Assembly (NCBI GenBank): GCA_028023455.1
Contig: JAQFVV010000055.1
Span: 4,308,030 to 4,372,029 of the forward strand
DNA length: 64,000 bases
DNA from: Epiperipatus broadwayi
Lineage: Eukaryota; Onychophora; Udeonychophora; Euonychophora; Peripatidae
Reading direction: 5' to 3'
Both the position numbers and the translations under genes were made by a program. Numbering within the stretch: position 1 is the stretch's first letter; every line of letters starts with the position of its first letter. Below the pieces are notes generated by a model that made no database searches, was not told where the DNA came from, and was given only the letters and a program-made list of their open reading frames with translations. Positions 1-12,400 of this stretch are shown one piece after another.

Positions 1-3000
1 AACAATGCATATAAAAAAAAACCATAGTTCCAGAAAAGCACTAAAAATTATAGATAACAAGTTTATAATTTTTAATCACAAAGAGCAATTAAATTGTCAG
101 CTTTACACACTATTTGTAAATATGAGTATATACCAATTTTTTTAAGATTTCTTAAACTTTTTTTTTTCTCAATGTTAGAAAGTTCTGAAAAAGACTGTTA
201 AACAGTCAAAATTGTAAGCTATTTCCAAATGTGAAAAATAACCTACTATATTATATAAAGTGCATAAAGAAAGTGATTTCATTATTTATATTTTTTAAGT
301 AATTAAATACAAAGTTTAAAAATTAGAGATTAATATTAAGTATAGTGATTAGATACTTGGAGACAGCAAATCATATATTTATTTTCATAACAATTTTAAT
401 TTTAAAAATAAAACATAAATGAAAAAAATTATAAAATCATAGTTCAAGATTTTATGTATTTTAAAACATTTCTGAGTGAAAAAAATCCCTGACTAACATT
501 CATAAAAAAATGTTAACGAAATTATGAAACATTCGCAGAACCACTTCCCATGAGTATAAAAGAAAGCTTTCACTTTTATCAACACTTCCTGGAACTCAGA
601 AAAAATCAGCATAACTTCATAGTTCACAATCTTTTATTTATAATCTAACAATACGACTATTGTATAAAACAGAGAAACATTAAAATATAAAACATTATTG
701 CCAAGTGCTTTCAATTTGTATGAGTCCTTATCAAGCCTGTACAAAAATCGTTATACTCTACTAAGCGATAAACTTGAACATTTCATTATATCGGCCAGGA
801 ACAACCAATCGGAAAATACTGATTAACTTTGCATTAATACTGCTAGATGAATTTTTTATGGCATATGACTATTTGATCTTACGTTTTTTATTATTTAATA
901 AAATAAAGACAGTAATATAACAAAAGCAAAAAAAGACAATTAACAGAATATAAAAAACCAGTTTAAAAACAAAACTATGAAACATAGAAATATGCACAGA
1001 AATATATGCAATAAATTAAAACTCAAGTGATAAGCTCAACATCATTTACAAAAAAGTGAGAAGAGTAGGGACTATTGTACATCATTTCAGACTTTCAAAA
1101 TAATTATCCATATAGGAAAATATTTTTGGAAGGAATGTGACTTCTCAAAGATTGATACGATAGAATTGATAGAACCAGAAAAAAATATTATTTATACTGA
1201 ATTAGTTCCAAGACTAAAAAAAGCACATGAAATACATAACAAAATAAAGGTAATAAGAATGATTTAGAGTGAGATTTCATCAAAATTTTTTAGTAAACAA
1301 AATAAATAAAAATAATTCACTTACATAACTTTCACTAAAATCTTTATTGAAAAATCCATAATTCTTATTTTGTTTCATTTTTTCTCGGATGTATCGTTAC
1401 GGGAAAATATGATTGTTACATATTTAAGAGGAAAAAATAATAATTAAAAATGTCTAGTAACTTAAATATTTCATTTCAAATTTAAACCATTGGTGCAACT
1501 TCCGTGTCCAGAAAATTTCATCTATGCCCCCTTCCCCAATATAAATCATTTAAGACTAATAAGTTTTTCAATTTGCTAGATGTAATGTTATAGAATCCAT
1601 AAATTGTAAAATCTGACCTGTATTGGACATGCGAAACAAATGAACAATACGAGACTTACTAAAAGAGTGTTTTATGGTCAACTTGAGCATGGTTTTCATG
1701 GCAAAGGCAGACCTGTTTACATCATGAAGATTATCTCAAACATATTTGAAAGAAATTTGTAATGTCGATTGTTTCCAATGGCAAGTTATGACAGAAAACA
1801 GAATATATTGAAGAATTACTATCAGATATGTATTAAAAGTATTTCAGAAAGAAAAATTTTTTGAAGAAGTTAAAATACGCCTCATCTCAAAAATATAAAA
1901 TAAATAAAATGGACCAGCATGTCCTATATGTGAACCTATTTACGCTTCGTAAATTGGCTGCATAGTCATTAAAACTTGTCTCGAAGGTAAATTATTATTT
2001 TATCTTGGAGTGGCCATTTGTGAGTGGTTGATGATATTATCTAAACATTTTTTTGTTGTAAACATGTGACCATTCTTTTACTTCATCAATTACAATTCAT
2101 ACTCTTTTCTCTCTACCAAATGAAATCTTGTTAATCTGGCCCCTTTCCATACTTTATCTGCTAGGTTTTTTCTCATTTTATTAAATATATGATGATAGGA
2201 TTCACAATTTTCTGCTTTCTTTTATTTCACTAAGTAGTAAAAGTCGTAACTTGCCCTTTTTAATCTCTTTGAATAACGATTTATGTTAAAACCACTCACA
2301 CATATAAATAGAAAACTATTAATTCAAGTGCCTATAATTTGAAAACTATTATAGTTACGAAGGTAATTAACTTTGCAAAGCAGCCAGACTTCATGATCAT
2401 AACATGAGCTAGAATTTATTTTAGTAGTATCTCTTATTTAAACTTAAAATAAATGTACATTAGAAATATAATGAACAGTGTTCAGTAAATAAATGAGGAT
2501 ATAAACACATTTGAAAATAAATTTAAAGAAAAAATATCAGTTAATAATCGAGTAATTTTTCTTATTTATTTTCTTAAATAAATACTTTTAAACAACACCA
2601 TTTGTTTTGTTTTTTTTTTTTTGGATTTAAAGTCAACTAAGATAAAATTAAAAAATGACAACTCGTTTTATGCCTCCATATTATGAATTTAATAATTGAT
2701 TCTGAGAATAACAGAAATAACTGGAAATGTAAAAGGAATTGAATATTATTATTTTATTATATATTATTTGTTTAAAGTCTGTAAATCAATAAATCTTATC
2801 GCTGCAAGTGCTGTATTTTAGTCCAAGCATTCTACGTAATTCAAGGTGAATGGTAAAATTGATTTCAAAAAAAATTATATCAAACTATTAAGTGGAGGGA
2901 GAAAGAAATGATTAAATACTTCGATCTGCATTTTAAAATAAGGAAGTGAAGGGGAGAGGATGAGAATTAATCAGTTCAGTAAATTACTATTATCATTAGT

Positions 3001-3085
3001 ATATTATAAAAAAAAATTTTTTTTCTTTTAGATGTACTTAAACATCTACTCCAACCCACAATCTTCAATGTATGAATAAAGACAC
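1..3085. other. AT-rich non-coding DNA (UBE2F intron 4)
   Basis: I see no exon, RNA gene or clear mobile element here. I looked on the minus strand for the last UBE2F exon (a LLNFDDP-like segment) and did not find it, so it probably lies left of the window. A CTGAAAAAGACTG motif near 184 belongs to a dispersed stem-like motif also found near 22921, 23312 and 43301. Confidence 0.6.
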
Positions 3086-3089
3086 TTGA

Positions 3090-3165
3090 AGAAAACAAAT
3101 GTATTTCATGCTAAATCAACTATCTTCACTTGGCTCAAGTCATAATCTCTTAAATGTATCCATAT
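3090..3165 (+). repeat. Fragment of dispersed repeat family D
   Basis: The stretch starting at the TTTCATGCT motif matches, with divergence, the conserved end of a repeat also present at 6140-6330 (minus), 47005-47215 (plus) and 62095-62335 (minus). Only the conserved end block is present. The type of element is not known; a SINE or LINE 3' end is possible. Confidence 0.4.
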
Positions 3166-3189
3166 CAGTTGATCAGTATTTACCAATAC

Positions 3190-3548
3190 CAAATTAAAAT
3201 AATGAGATTTACAAGTGTAAACTTTCTGTACTCACAACTTTGACATCATCCACTTAAATTAATGATTATTACTAATCACTTATTAGATTAGGAATTATCA
3301 TATTCTTAATTCCAATATAAACTTTAAAACCATTATAATTTGATTTAAAAGTGTCAAACGTTTCTGCACTCACAACTTTGCCACCATCCACTTGAGTTAA
3401 ATATGTTAATGACTATTACTAATCATTTATTATGATATGATAATCTCTAATCTCATAAATTATTAGCAATAATCATCAAAGTATTTATCTGAAGTGAATG
3501 GTGTCAAAGTTACAAGTGCAGAAAGTTTGACCCTTTTAAATCAAATGA
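3190..3548. repeat. Foldback repeat with an extra direct copy of one arm
   Basis: Arms of about 100 bp at 3333-3430 and 3437-3548 are inverted copies of each other. Both carry a CTGCACT core and a run matching TTTGATTTAAAAG. A third, direct copy of the arm precedes them at 3190-3330. No coding capacity is seen. It is probably a MITE-like foldback with one tandem arm duplication; I could not fix a target-site duplication. Confidence 0.65.
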
Positions 3549-4294
3549 TAATGAAATATTAAATTGTTAACTGTTACTACATAAATCAAAGAAAATGTTA
3601 GTTGTTTTAATTAATACTCTATAAAAATTTTGCACAAGAAAAGTCACGATATATTTTAAAGTTTTATATTGTTATCAATAAAATAAATGTATATACCATA
3701 CAGAAAATATATATGCATTTACGAAATTGGAGATAATAAAATTAGTGTTTATTTAAACTTTCAGCAAAGTTATAGGGGGCTTTAAAAAAACAGGAGGATT
3801 GTAGTAAGAGGATTAAACGTCTATTGTTGAAATCTGGAAAATTTGCAAATCCAAAAAAACTCCAGTATATAACCTGTATTTAAAAAAAATAATAGTAATA
3901 AAGTGATACAGGTTTGATAAAGGAAAGAAGTACTTTATTACAGCTCCTATTAGGAAAAAAATATACATTATAATCAACATATACCATAAAACAGTAATGC
4001 AATATGTTCAAAAATATAAATATATGTTAGAAAAATGAAATAAACTTATTGTTGCTGGAATTTAGTGAGATTACACTTAAAATCTTTTTAATTTTAAATT
4101 CTAAAAAAATGGCAAATTTTTTAAAGTTATCTCCATTTTAATTATTAAATGCTGTGTGTGAACTGGTTATAAAGACAAGATGGATAAGAATTTCAATTTT
4201 TTACACAAATTTTTTTTTTTTTACTTAAAATCAAAAATAATTTGAAGTTATCCTTAATGTTTTTAATCATCTTTACAGTTAGTCAGATTAATTA
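3549..4294. other. AT-rich intronic DNA
   Basis: Nothing recognisable; homopolymer-rich intron sequence. Confidence 0.5.
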
Positions 4295-4562
4295 AACAAG
4301 GCAAAACTCTCCATACAGTAGTGCCACTCTGTGCCAGCCAGAGTAATCAATGGATGCCAGAAAGCTTGTGCATAAAATCCCTATCTAGTCCCTACTCATC
4401 CAATATCCCCAGACTAGTTTCTGACTTGTGGCCTTCGTCAGTCTGGGGATATTGGATGAATAGGCTCTAGATAGGGATTTTATGCACAAGCCTTCTGGCA
4501 TCCATTGATTACTCTGATTGACACAGGGTGGCACTACTGTATGGAGAGTTTTGCCTTGTTTA
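4295..4562. repeat. Foldback element, family A (complete)
   Basis: Near-perfect inverted arms of about 125 bp begin with GGCAAAACTCTCCATACAG and end with its complement around a short centre. Relatives are at 8727-8942, 9150-9316, 16630-16838, 21335-21541, 25875-26032 and 30999-31140. Copies differ in which central block they keep. No ORF is present, so it is a non-autonomous DNA element. It sits in UBE2F intron 4 and would form a long hairpin in the pre-mRNA. Confidence 0.8.
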
Positions 4563-4924
4563 ATAACAATTATGTGCTAGTATAAGAGATGGTGATCATG
4601 TGATGTTTAGTTAGATTAATAATAAAAAGTTTTTTAAAAAATATTAATAAAGACTTAATTTGTTTATAACTATAATTTAATCAACATGAATTAACATTTA
4701 TAAAACAGTTTTTTATAAATATATATATATAAATAGTTCTTAATGATTAAAAAATTAATTCAAATAAAAATATGATCTTTTATGCCACTGTTATGTTTAC
4801 TGGTGATTACAATATAAACACAACTCATAAAATATGCTTAATATATTTATTAATATAAACAACTATAAAATTATGAATATGTTAACTTTTCTTAGACCAA
4901 TTGGAATTCAAGTAAATTATAAAT

Positions 4925-5115
4925 GCTAGGAATGCTGAGATAAGAAAAACTTAAGTTTCAACGTTTATTATAATATTATGTTAAGCCACCTTCGATATCT
5001 TGATCTGATATCAAATTCATTGATGAATATCATATCAGATCAAGATATCAAAAGCGGCTTCACATAATATAACAAACGTTGAAACGTATGCTTTTCTTAT
5101 CTAAATGTTCCTATC
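4925..5115. repeat. Foldback MITE with ~80-bp arms
   Basis: Left arm (AGATAAGAAAA...TTTCAACGTTT...TGATCTGATAT) and right arm are reverse complements with few mismatches. They meet at the small central palindrome ATTCATTGATGAAT. No coding capacity, and unrelated in sequence to family A. Confidence 0.75.
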
Positions 5116-6135
5116 ACTTAATATTTTATTGAATTACGAATGTAAATTTGCATATTTACACTATGTATAATGTTATACTTCCATTTGCTATCATTGGCTT
5201 GGTATAGTGTTTAGTTGCCATGCAACTGTAGAAAGAAGACTTTGGTGCTCTTATATGTTTATTTATCACTCCCAACTGTACCACGACAGCCTGGCTCGTG
5301 AGTAGGTACAGTGACACTTCCGGTTGTACTATGACAGCTTGCCTTGTGTCTGATTTAAGTTCTACCAACTTCCAGTTCTAAATATGGACTTGCCTCATTG
5401 TATAGTGGACAACCTGTGTACTGCCGTTCAGCTTATCTGATCTTACCTCCAAATGGATTGACTATTTATGACCAGATCCTCATCTATGATGAGAGCTATC
5501 GGATTCAGTAAGCATTATCACCTACTGCCTATTCTTGCCATTAGATGTATGTTATCTCTTTGTATATACATTGGTCCATGGCAATGAGTGCTCAATACTA
5601 TCAAGAAAAGATGAAATCTGGACTAGTCTATTATTTGAAGGTAAGGTGAGATATAACAGCTTTTTCATAGCAACAAAAAAGCAAATATTTACTAAGCAAC
5701 TTTTCTTTTAATTACAAATAAATTAAATTGTTTTAAACATTTTAATTTTCTTTTACAATTTTTTCTATTATCATTTAAAATATTGTATTTTATGTTAATT
5801 TATTATTATATTCAATCAATTAGTATTTGAGATATATTAACTATGACAAACAATTTTCCATGTAATTAGATATAAAAAAACCTTACACAAAAATGCAAAG
5901 ATTCTTAATTCATTATATATGTATTAAATGGATTATGTCCTGTACAGGAGGGGTCAGATTGACCTTAGGTCAACATGGGTGTGACAAGAATCTCAGCCTC
6001 AGGGTGGTCTTTGAGCATTTCATCATCAGATTTTCAATTGGATGGACGGCTGAAGAGTTGGAGGGAGGAATAGATTGAAGCCTGTCCATTAAAGTTATGA
6101 GTTTGGTTATCTTAATATATATCTGAGCACATATA
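5116..6135. other. Non-coding stretch, slightly less AT-rich
   Basis: No supported gene. Between about 5270 and 5360 there is a short two-unit repeat (ACGACAGC and ATGACAGC blocks), which explains the small open frame there. The stretch at 5940-6080 is locally less AT-rich but matches nothing I recognise. Confidence 0.4.
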
Positions 6136-6139
6136 GCAT

Positions 6140-6330
6140 ATATGTGTAGAGATGGTAATCTGGATCAACTGATGATTGCTGGTTTAGCATGAAACACGTA
6201 TATTGGTGATTATTTATCTTTTCAACATATATGTGTTAAGATGTATCAGTGTTATGAGATAGTGTGAAGAGTGATGGGTTGTGTGAAAGTCTGTGCTCAT
6301 ATACCCTACATATTAAATTCATTATTGAAA
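6140..6330 (-). repeat. Dispersed repeat family D, diverged copy
   Basis: Read on the minus strand it contains TTTCATGCTAAACCAGCA followed by a CATCAGTTG-like block, matching copies at 47005-47215 and 62095-62335. Divergence is greater than between those two. It lies 54 bp before UBE2F exon 4 in window coordinates, that is just inside intron 4. Confidence 0.5.
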
Positions 6331-6383
6331 AATATTTTCATAATAAATGTATGAAAATAGAAAAATTCAGAAGAAATACTTAC

Positions 6384-6442
6384 AGTAAATAATGAGTTTA
6401 ATCCCCATATTACATCTTTAAGAGTTCTTGTAGGAGCCCAAC
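6384..6442 (-). CDS. UBE2F: UBE2F exon 4 (residues 125-144)
   Basis: The 59-nt exon follows an ATTCAG acceptor and ends at ACT|GTAAGT. It completes split Gly125 and encodes [19 protein letters not shown], a block nearly identical to human UBE2F after the active site. The exon ends in phase 0, so the missing exon should start with a DLL-like codon series. Confidence 0.95.
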
Positions 6443-9400
6443 CTGAATAAATTAAAACTTTTAAATAACATTTTCATTTTAAATATTTTACTGAATCATT
6501 GTGAACACAAAAGGTTTAAAACTAATTCAGTTAATGTAAAAAAATTATATGTATATATAAGATGTCATTTTTTAAATCTACTTGATATTTTTTAAAATAT
6601 TTTAGTTTTATTCTTTATTTCTAAAATAATATATCTTTATCAATATGGTGTGAGGACATCATTTAAAACAAAAACTAGTTGTTTTGCAAGAAGTGGAATT
6701 ATATAAAACTTAAAAAATATCTGATGGAATATTAAACCATCCTTCATGACGAAAGACCTTTACGAGATGTTAATAAAAGATAGACTTTTCAGTGTTCAAA
6801 AAAGCTCTTAGGAGGGTCAATAATATTTAAATCAAATGATTCACTCCTTGGTAAATGTATAGAATTATTCTAGTGTTCTTCAAACCAATATTTAAATATG
6901 TAAATTGTCTGAATTACAGTTTTCTGTATCAAAATTCAACCTACCACTTTTAATACTTAAACAAATTATTTGAGTATTACTTGAACATTAATATTTCGTG
7001 ACACAAAAACAGCACCGAGATAAACTGACCTTTTAAAATATTCACTTAGACTGCCCCTGTAATACAACCATTACAATATAACTGACATCAAAAGAATATC
7101 ACGATATTACAGCTCAAATCATAACTATCCACTATAATGATTAATAATTTGGAGTCTCACTGTTGGGCTTCCCTTTGGTAATCACTAAAAAAGGCTAAAT
7201 AATAATCAGATTTAAGATGATATGCTTTCAATCATCTATAACTAATTTTCTGTCCTCCTGATCATAATATTCTCACCGGAGACGTGGTGCTCACCTATAA
7301 ACATTCTGCATGTGAAGTTCCATGATGGATTGTTTCGAAATACAACAAAGTTTTCAGAAAGTAAGTTAACTTATGGCAGTGATTTATTCCAATACAGTTT
7401 TATCCATCCGTCCTTTTCAGTTAGTTCTGATTTCTGGCCACAAGGGATTGCAATATGTTTCACTTTATTATTATTATTATGGGATCTTGAAATTTTGAAC
7501 AGTACAAGAGTTTGAATATGAATCCAGGTAGTTGTGAAACTTACGTCAACTTCCTGTTAAGGTTCTAGCTATAAAAAAAAGTTATATTGGTATTGCTTTT
7601 CTGCTGCAGGGTATAAAAAATGTGGAGATAATATAATGGATGATCATATTGTTTTATCGCAGCCCTCTATATAAATAATCATGTTCAACTTCTATTATCC
7701 ACTGAAGATTTCTGATCTCAATATTTCAAATCCATACCCTTTTGATATCATTTCAGAAAACTTTATCTCATTTATCCATCTCATGCATTATCTTCGTAGA
7801 CACAACATTCATCTCAGCTCCATTGCAATTTCTTAATTCATTCAATGGCATCGTAATACCCGTTACTTCACTTTTGATCCCTCTTTCTTAATCCAAATCA
7901 TGTATTTCTCTCAATATTCATTGTATGGCTTGTAATATATATATTGTTCTTGTAAGAAGTGTCCTGGTTTCGGATTTACAAATAAGCAATAGCAGAACAT
8001 AATAAAAACTTTTAGATTCATAGATATATTTTAATATTAATATTTCTACATCTCTGTCCATGTTTAATTCTAGGTTTAATTTCATCCACTGTTTCCATCT
8101 ACGTTAGTAATGCATTCATTTCTTCTAATGCATTACCGTCCATACTCTTGGTGGATTAATGCAGTTTAAGAGTGACAAATTCTGGAGCCTAAAGTTTACA
8201 GATCATGCCCAGATTCTGTCATTTCCGGTGTTCGATCTTTTTATGAACTCTCAAGCGATAAACCAGTTGGTCATTTTTCATTTATTACTATCAATCAACT
8301 TTGGTAGAAGACTGTTATTTCTTTAAATCTTCTATTCCCACTGTTTCTTAAATATTAGTGTATTCTCCCAGTCATATGATTTGGGTTTTACCATTTGAAT
8401 AATTGGTGTATAGTTTTATATTTTTTTCATCTGAGCTTTTTTTTAAAAAACATCTATGATGATTCTTATCACTTCCTGGAACTTTTCTATTCTTCATAGA
8501 TTTAATAGCATTTTTCACTTCTTTATTTAGAATATGCAGCATTTGTAGTGATATTTTTTTTCAGATTACACGTTAAAATGTTCTCTCTATTTATAACAAC
8601 CTATAGTCCTTTTTATTGAAATACCTTTTTTTTTATCAATAATAAGATGAAGCTTTAAAACTTTCGAGTCTTTGTTCTCTTTAAAGATAGCTTCGCCTGC
8701 CATTTCATTAATTGTATTTGCCTAAATCAGGACAAACTTTCTATACAGTAATGCCGCGTGGTGCAAACCTTAGTAATCGATGGATGCTAGAAGATCTGTG
8801 CACAAAATCCTTAACCAGTGCCTACTCATTCAATATCCCCAGAATAGGATAAGGATTTTAGGTGCAAACCTTCTAGCATCCATTGATTACTATGGCTTGC
8901 ACTATGTGGCACTATTGAATGAAGAGTTTGTTACTGTTTTAATAATGTGTGTAAGCATAAGAATGATGATGTGATGTCAACCATTTTACAGAATTCCACA
9001 TATTTCAATTCTTCTCAGTAAAATATTAACAATTTTCATATTAACTTCTTTTCTGAAAAAGTGTTTTGTCAATAGAAAATACCCTGTAATAGTGTGCCAT
9101 TTTTTGTTTGTTTGTTTTTTCCTTCTCGCAACCATTACCTATTATGTTAAAACAAAAGCAATTTTCTCCAAACAGTAATGCTAGAAACTAGTCTGGGGAT
9201 ACTGGACAAGTAGGCACTAGAAAAGTATTTTGACGCACAAACTTTCTAGCATCCATTGATTACTATAGCTTGCACTGGGTGGCATTACTGTTTGGAAAAA
9301 GTTGCTACTGTCTTAACAGATTGTGGAAGCAAAAGAAAGAATGGTCATATGATGTTTTAGTAGTTTAATACCTATTATGTTCTAATTCATCTTATTCAAA

Positions 9401-12400
9401 TCAGAACTATATTCAAATCTATTAATATTTTTAAATAATTCATAAATTCTAGTTTAAATTCATTCGAGTATTTCTGAATATTATGGATAGAGTAAAAATA
9501 ATTGTTCTTGGAAGCATGTGAGATGTTAACATCAATAATTAAACTGTCTTCCATCACATACACAGAGTGATCCAATGAAAAAATGATTTGTTCTCCAAGT
9601 TGTCTGTAATGCGATCTCTGAATCAATGCATACGCTGTGTAGTTACAAGTTATATAGTTTAGCTATTCGCCACAAATATGTTTCGGAGATAAATTGTGCA
9701 ACGTGATAAACCAATAAGCATCAACCTAATACAATGGTAAATTTCCACTGACGATGATAGACTCTAAATTGCCTTTAGATATAGAATTTAATATAAGCAA
9801 TAAAATCTCTAAATTAAAAAGTGTGGTTTTAATTATTTATATAAAATTAAGATCTCGGGCAAATTAAAATACGAAATATTTGGGAGCAAAAATAAATATA
9901 GAAAATATAATTAAATGCAGAATTGCCTCCGTGATTTAGTGCAGCAATAGAATTGAGGATTTTGGAGCCCAACCTATGGATTGAGACTTCTCCCTGACAC
10001 TTCCTGTGCTCAAACTTGTTATGAACTTCTGAGCAAAAACTGGTCAATTATTCTTTCCATATAGCGCATAACTGTAGAAATTTGTAGGCAATTGATAAAT
10101 AAAAGTTTAATCTGACGATTAACAAAATTAGAATTGGAGAAGGAATGTAGTAAAATTCTTTAGTCTCAATTATGGCTATTAGTAAATAGACAATGAAATA
10201 CACAAGTTTGGAATATTAATATGAATGGAGACAAGAAAGCAAAGAAAGTAAAGAAAGGAATTATTAAAATAAATAATCAAATGGCTTTATTGCTCAGGAA
10301 TTTTGAGAAAAGTTTGAATGGGATAAATATCAGACGTGGAATCCATCCGAGGATCTTGCGTTCCCGAATCCAAAACCTTATCACTGCATTAAACTATGCA
10401 GGTTAAAAACATATATATTAAATGAACTTGAAGGGTTTCATATAAAATAGAAAACATGGCCTGAAAAATGTAGAGAAATGCCTTTGACAAAAAGTACTAT
10501 AGAAACTAGTATTTTTTCTTTTCTAGTTTTAAATGGAAATAAGAAAAAGACATTTTACACGCACATGTATAAATTAAATTAAAAATTAAATTATACAAAA
10601 TAATAACTACATCTACTTACCTAAACCATCAATAGCATTTTGCCTTAATAAACTTAAACAGATTTTTCCATCTTCGCTAATGTTAGGATGCCATATAATA
10701 GTCGAACAATTAACAATAGGAGGCTAAAATAACAGTCAAAATATTTCTTCATAATATATAATGATGTGTAAATACATATAGGCAAAAAAATTTTCTTTAT
10801 ATGTAAATTTACTAGCTATGACATATAGTCATATAAGAGCAGTAATTCATTCAATATGCCCTACACAACAGAACCACCTATTGCAAGCTTGAAGAATTAA
10901 CATGATACTAGACAAAATAATAATGCTAGTTCAAATCCCCTGACTAGTTTCTAAATATTGGCCTTTGTAAGTAAAATCTGACTATAGCATTATCATTCAG
11001 TATCCATTGTTTCCCCAAACTAATAATAGATGGCATTGGAATACAATGAACTACTAGTCCTAATGCAGACCTTGAAAATAAGTCCGTAAATTCACGTGGC
11101 ATTTTGTTTAGCATATATATACTGTCCATACATATGAAATAATCTAAATATATGTGGACAATAGATTCATTACAAGATGATTTTAATACTGGTACAAAAT
11201 TATTTATTAAAAGCTAGTTTATCAATATATAAAGCTAAACATAAATATTTATGTATACACACAGCGAAACAAACCGATAAAAGACCGATTTTGAATGAAT
11301 CATTATCCTTGGTTTAAACAAACATTTGCAGCTAGTAGCAGGCATGCAAACAAAATATGCTATTGATGAATGTTTATGTTTAAAAAGGTTCCTGATTGAA
11401 GCATAATCTCACTTCCAAAGCATGAAAGTCACATAACTTCAAAGTAAATAATAATTTCATTATTTATTTATTAGGAATAATTGTTTTTACTGCTGTACAT
11501 ATTTGCTCCTAATCCAGTTGGTAAACTACACACTAATGTTTTCGTAAGTATAATACAATTGTTAAACTATAACAATTACAAAATAAAATTAAAATTTTTA
11601 AGTGAATGTTAAATTTACATTAAATCATTTTCATATTAATAATAAATAGTTTACATATTTTTTCAATTAACCCAAAAAGGGTTTTCAAATAATTTCATTA
11701 GCCTTTAAAAATGTCAATAGATATTATTATTTAAATATGCAAATTATTGTATTACTTACTGAGAAACTGACTGACCCTCCCATTAATTTGAAGATTTAGT
11801 GCAGTTTATAGCTCCGATACAAAATCAAGAGAAAAAAAAATCGTTTTTGTAGGGACATTCTGTTTTTTTAGTCTGCTGTTAAAATGTAACTTGAAACAAT
11901 AATATTAGTTCTTCCATTAAAGAAAAAATAAAGAACTGTTAGGAAAGCAAGTTTACTGCTATGAAGTTTTACAATTTATAATGACATAAGAGGAGGGGAA
12001 AAATTAATATATATATACTGTAGATTATTTTCCATTTAAAAAATCACTAGAAATTTTTTCAAAATTAAGGAAACAAAACAATATAAAATTAAAAACATAT
12101 ACAACGATATAATCTATTTCACAGAAAAAACAAGTCTGAATACATTGCTAAGACAATTTACGAGTGAGATCACCAAAGAATCTTTTAAATAAACCTGTAA
12201 ATAATGCCCACCTGTTGTTATATCGATGCCAATCTATTTTGTTAGAAAAGATGGGCGTTACGGGTTTATTTAAACAATTCTTTTGGGGATTTTGCCTGTA
12301 AAATATATAATACATTTAGATTTCTGTTTCCATGAAATAAGTTCATATTTTTAGCATTATTTGATAAGCTGTAATTTTATTTATTTATATGTTTATTAAA

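Noticed and set aside
4295-9316. Regular repeats as a CRISPR array
   Set aside because: The repeats are dispersed inverted elements of ~100-270 bp in a eukaryotic genome, not short regularly spaced repeats.
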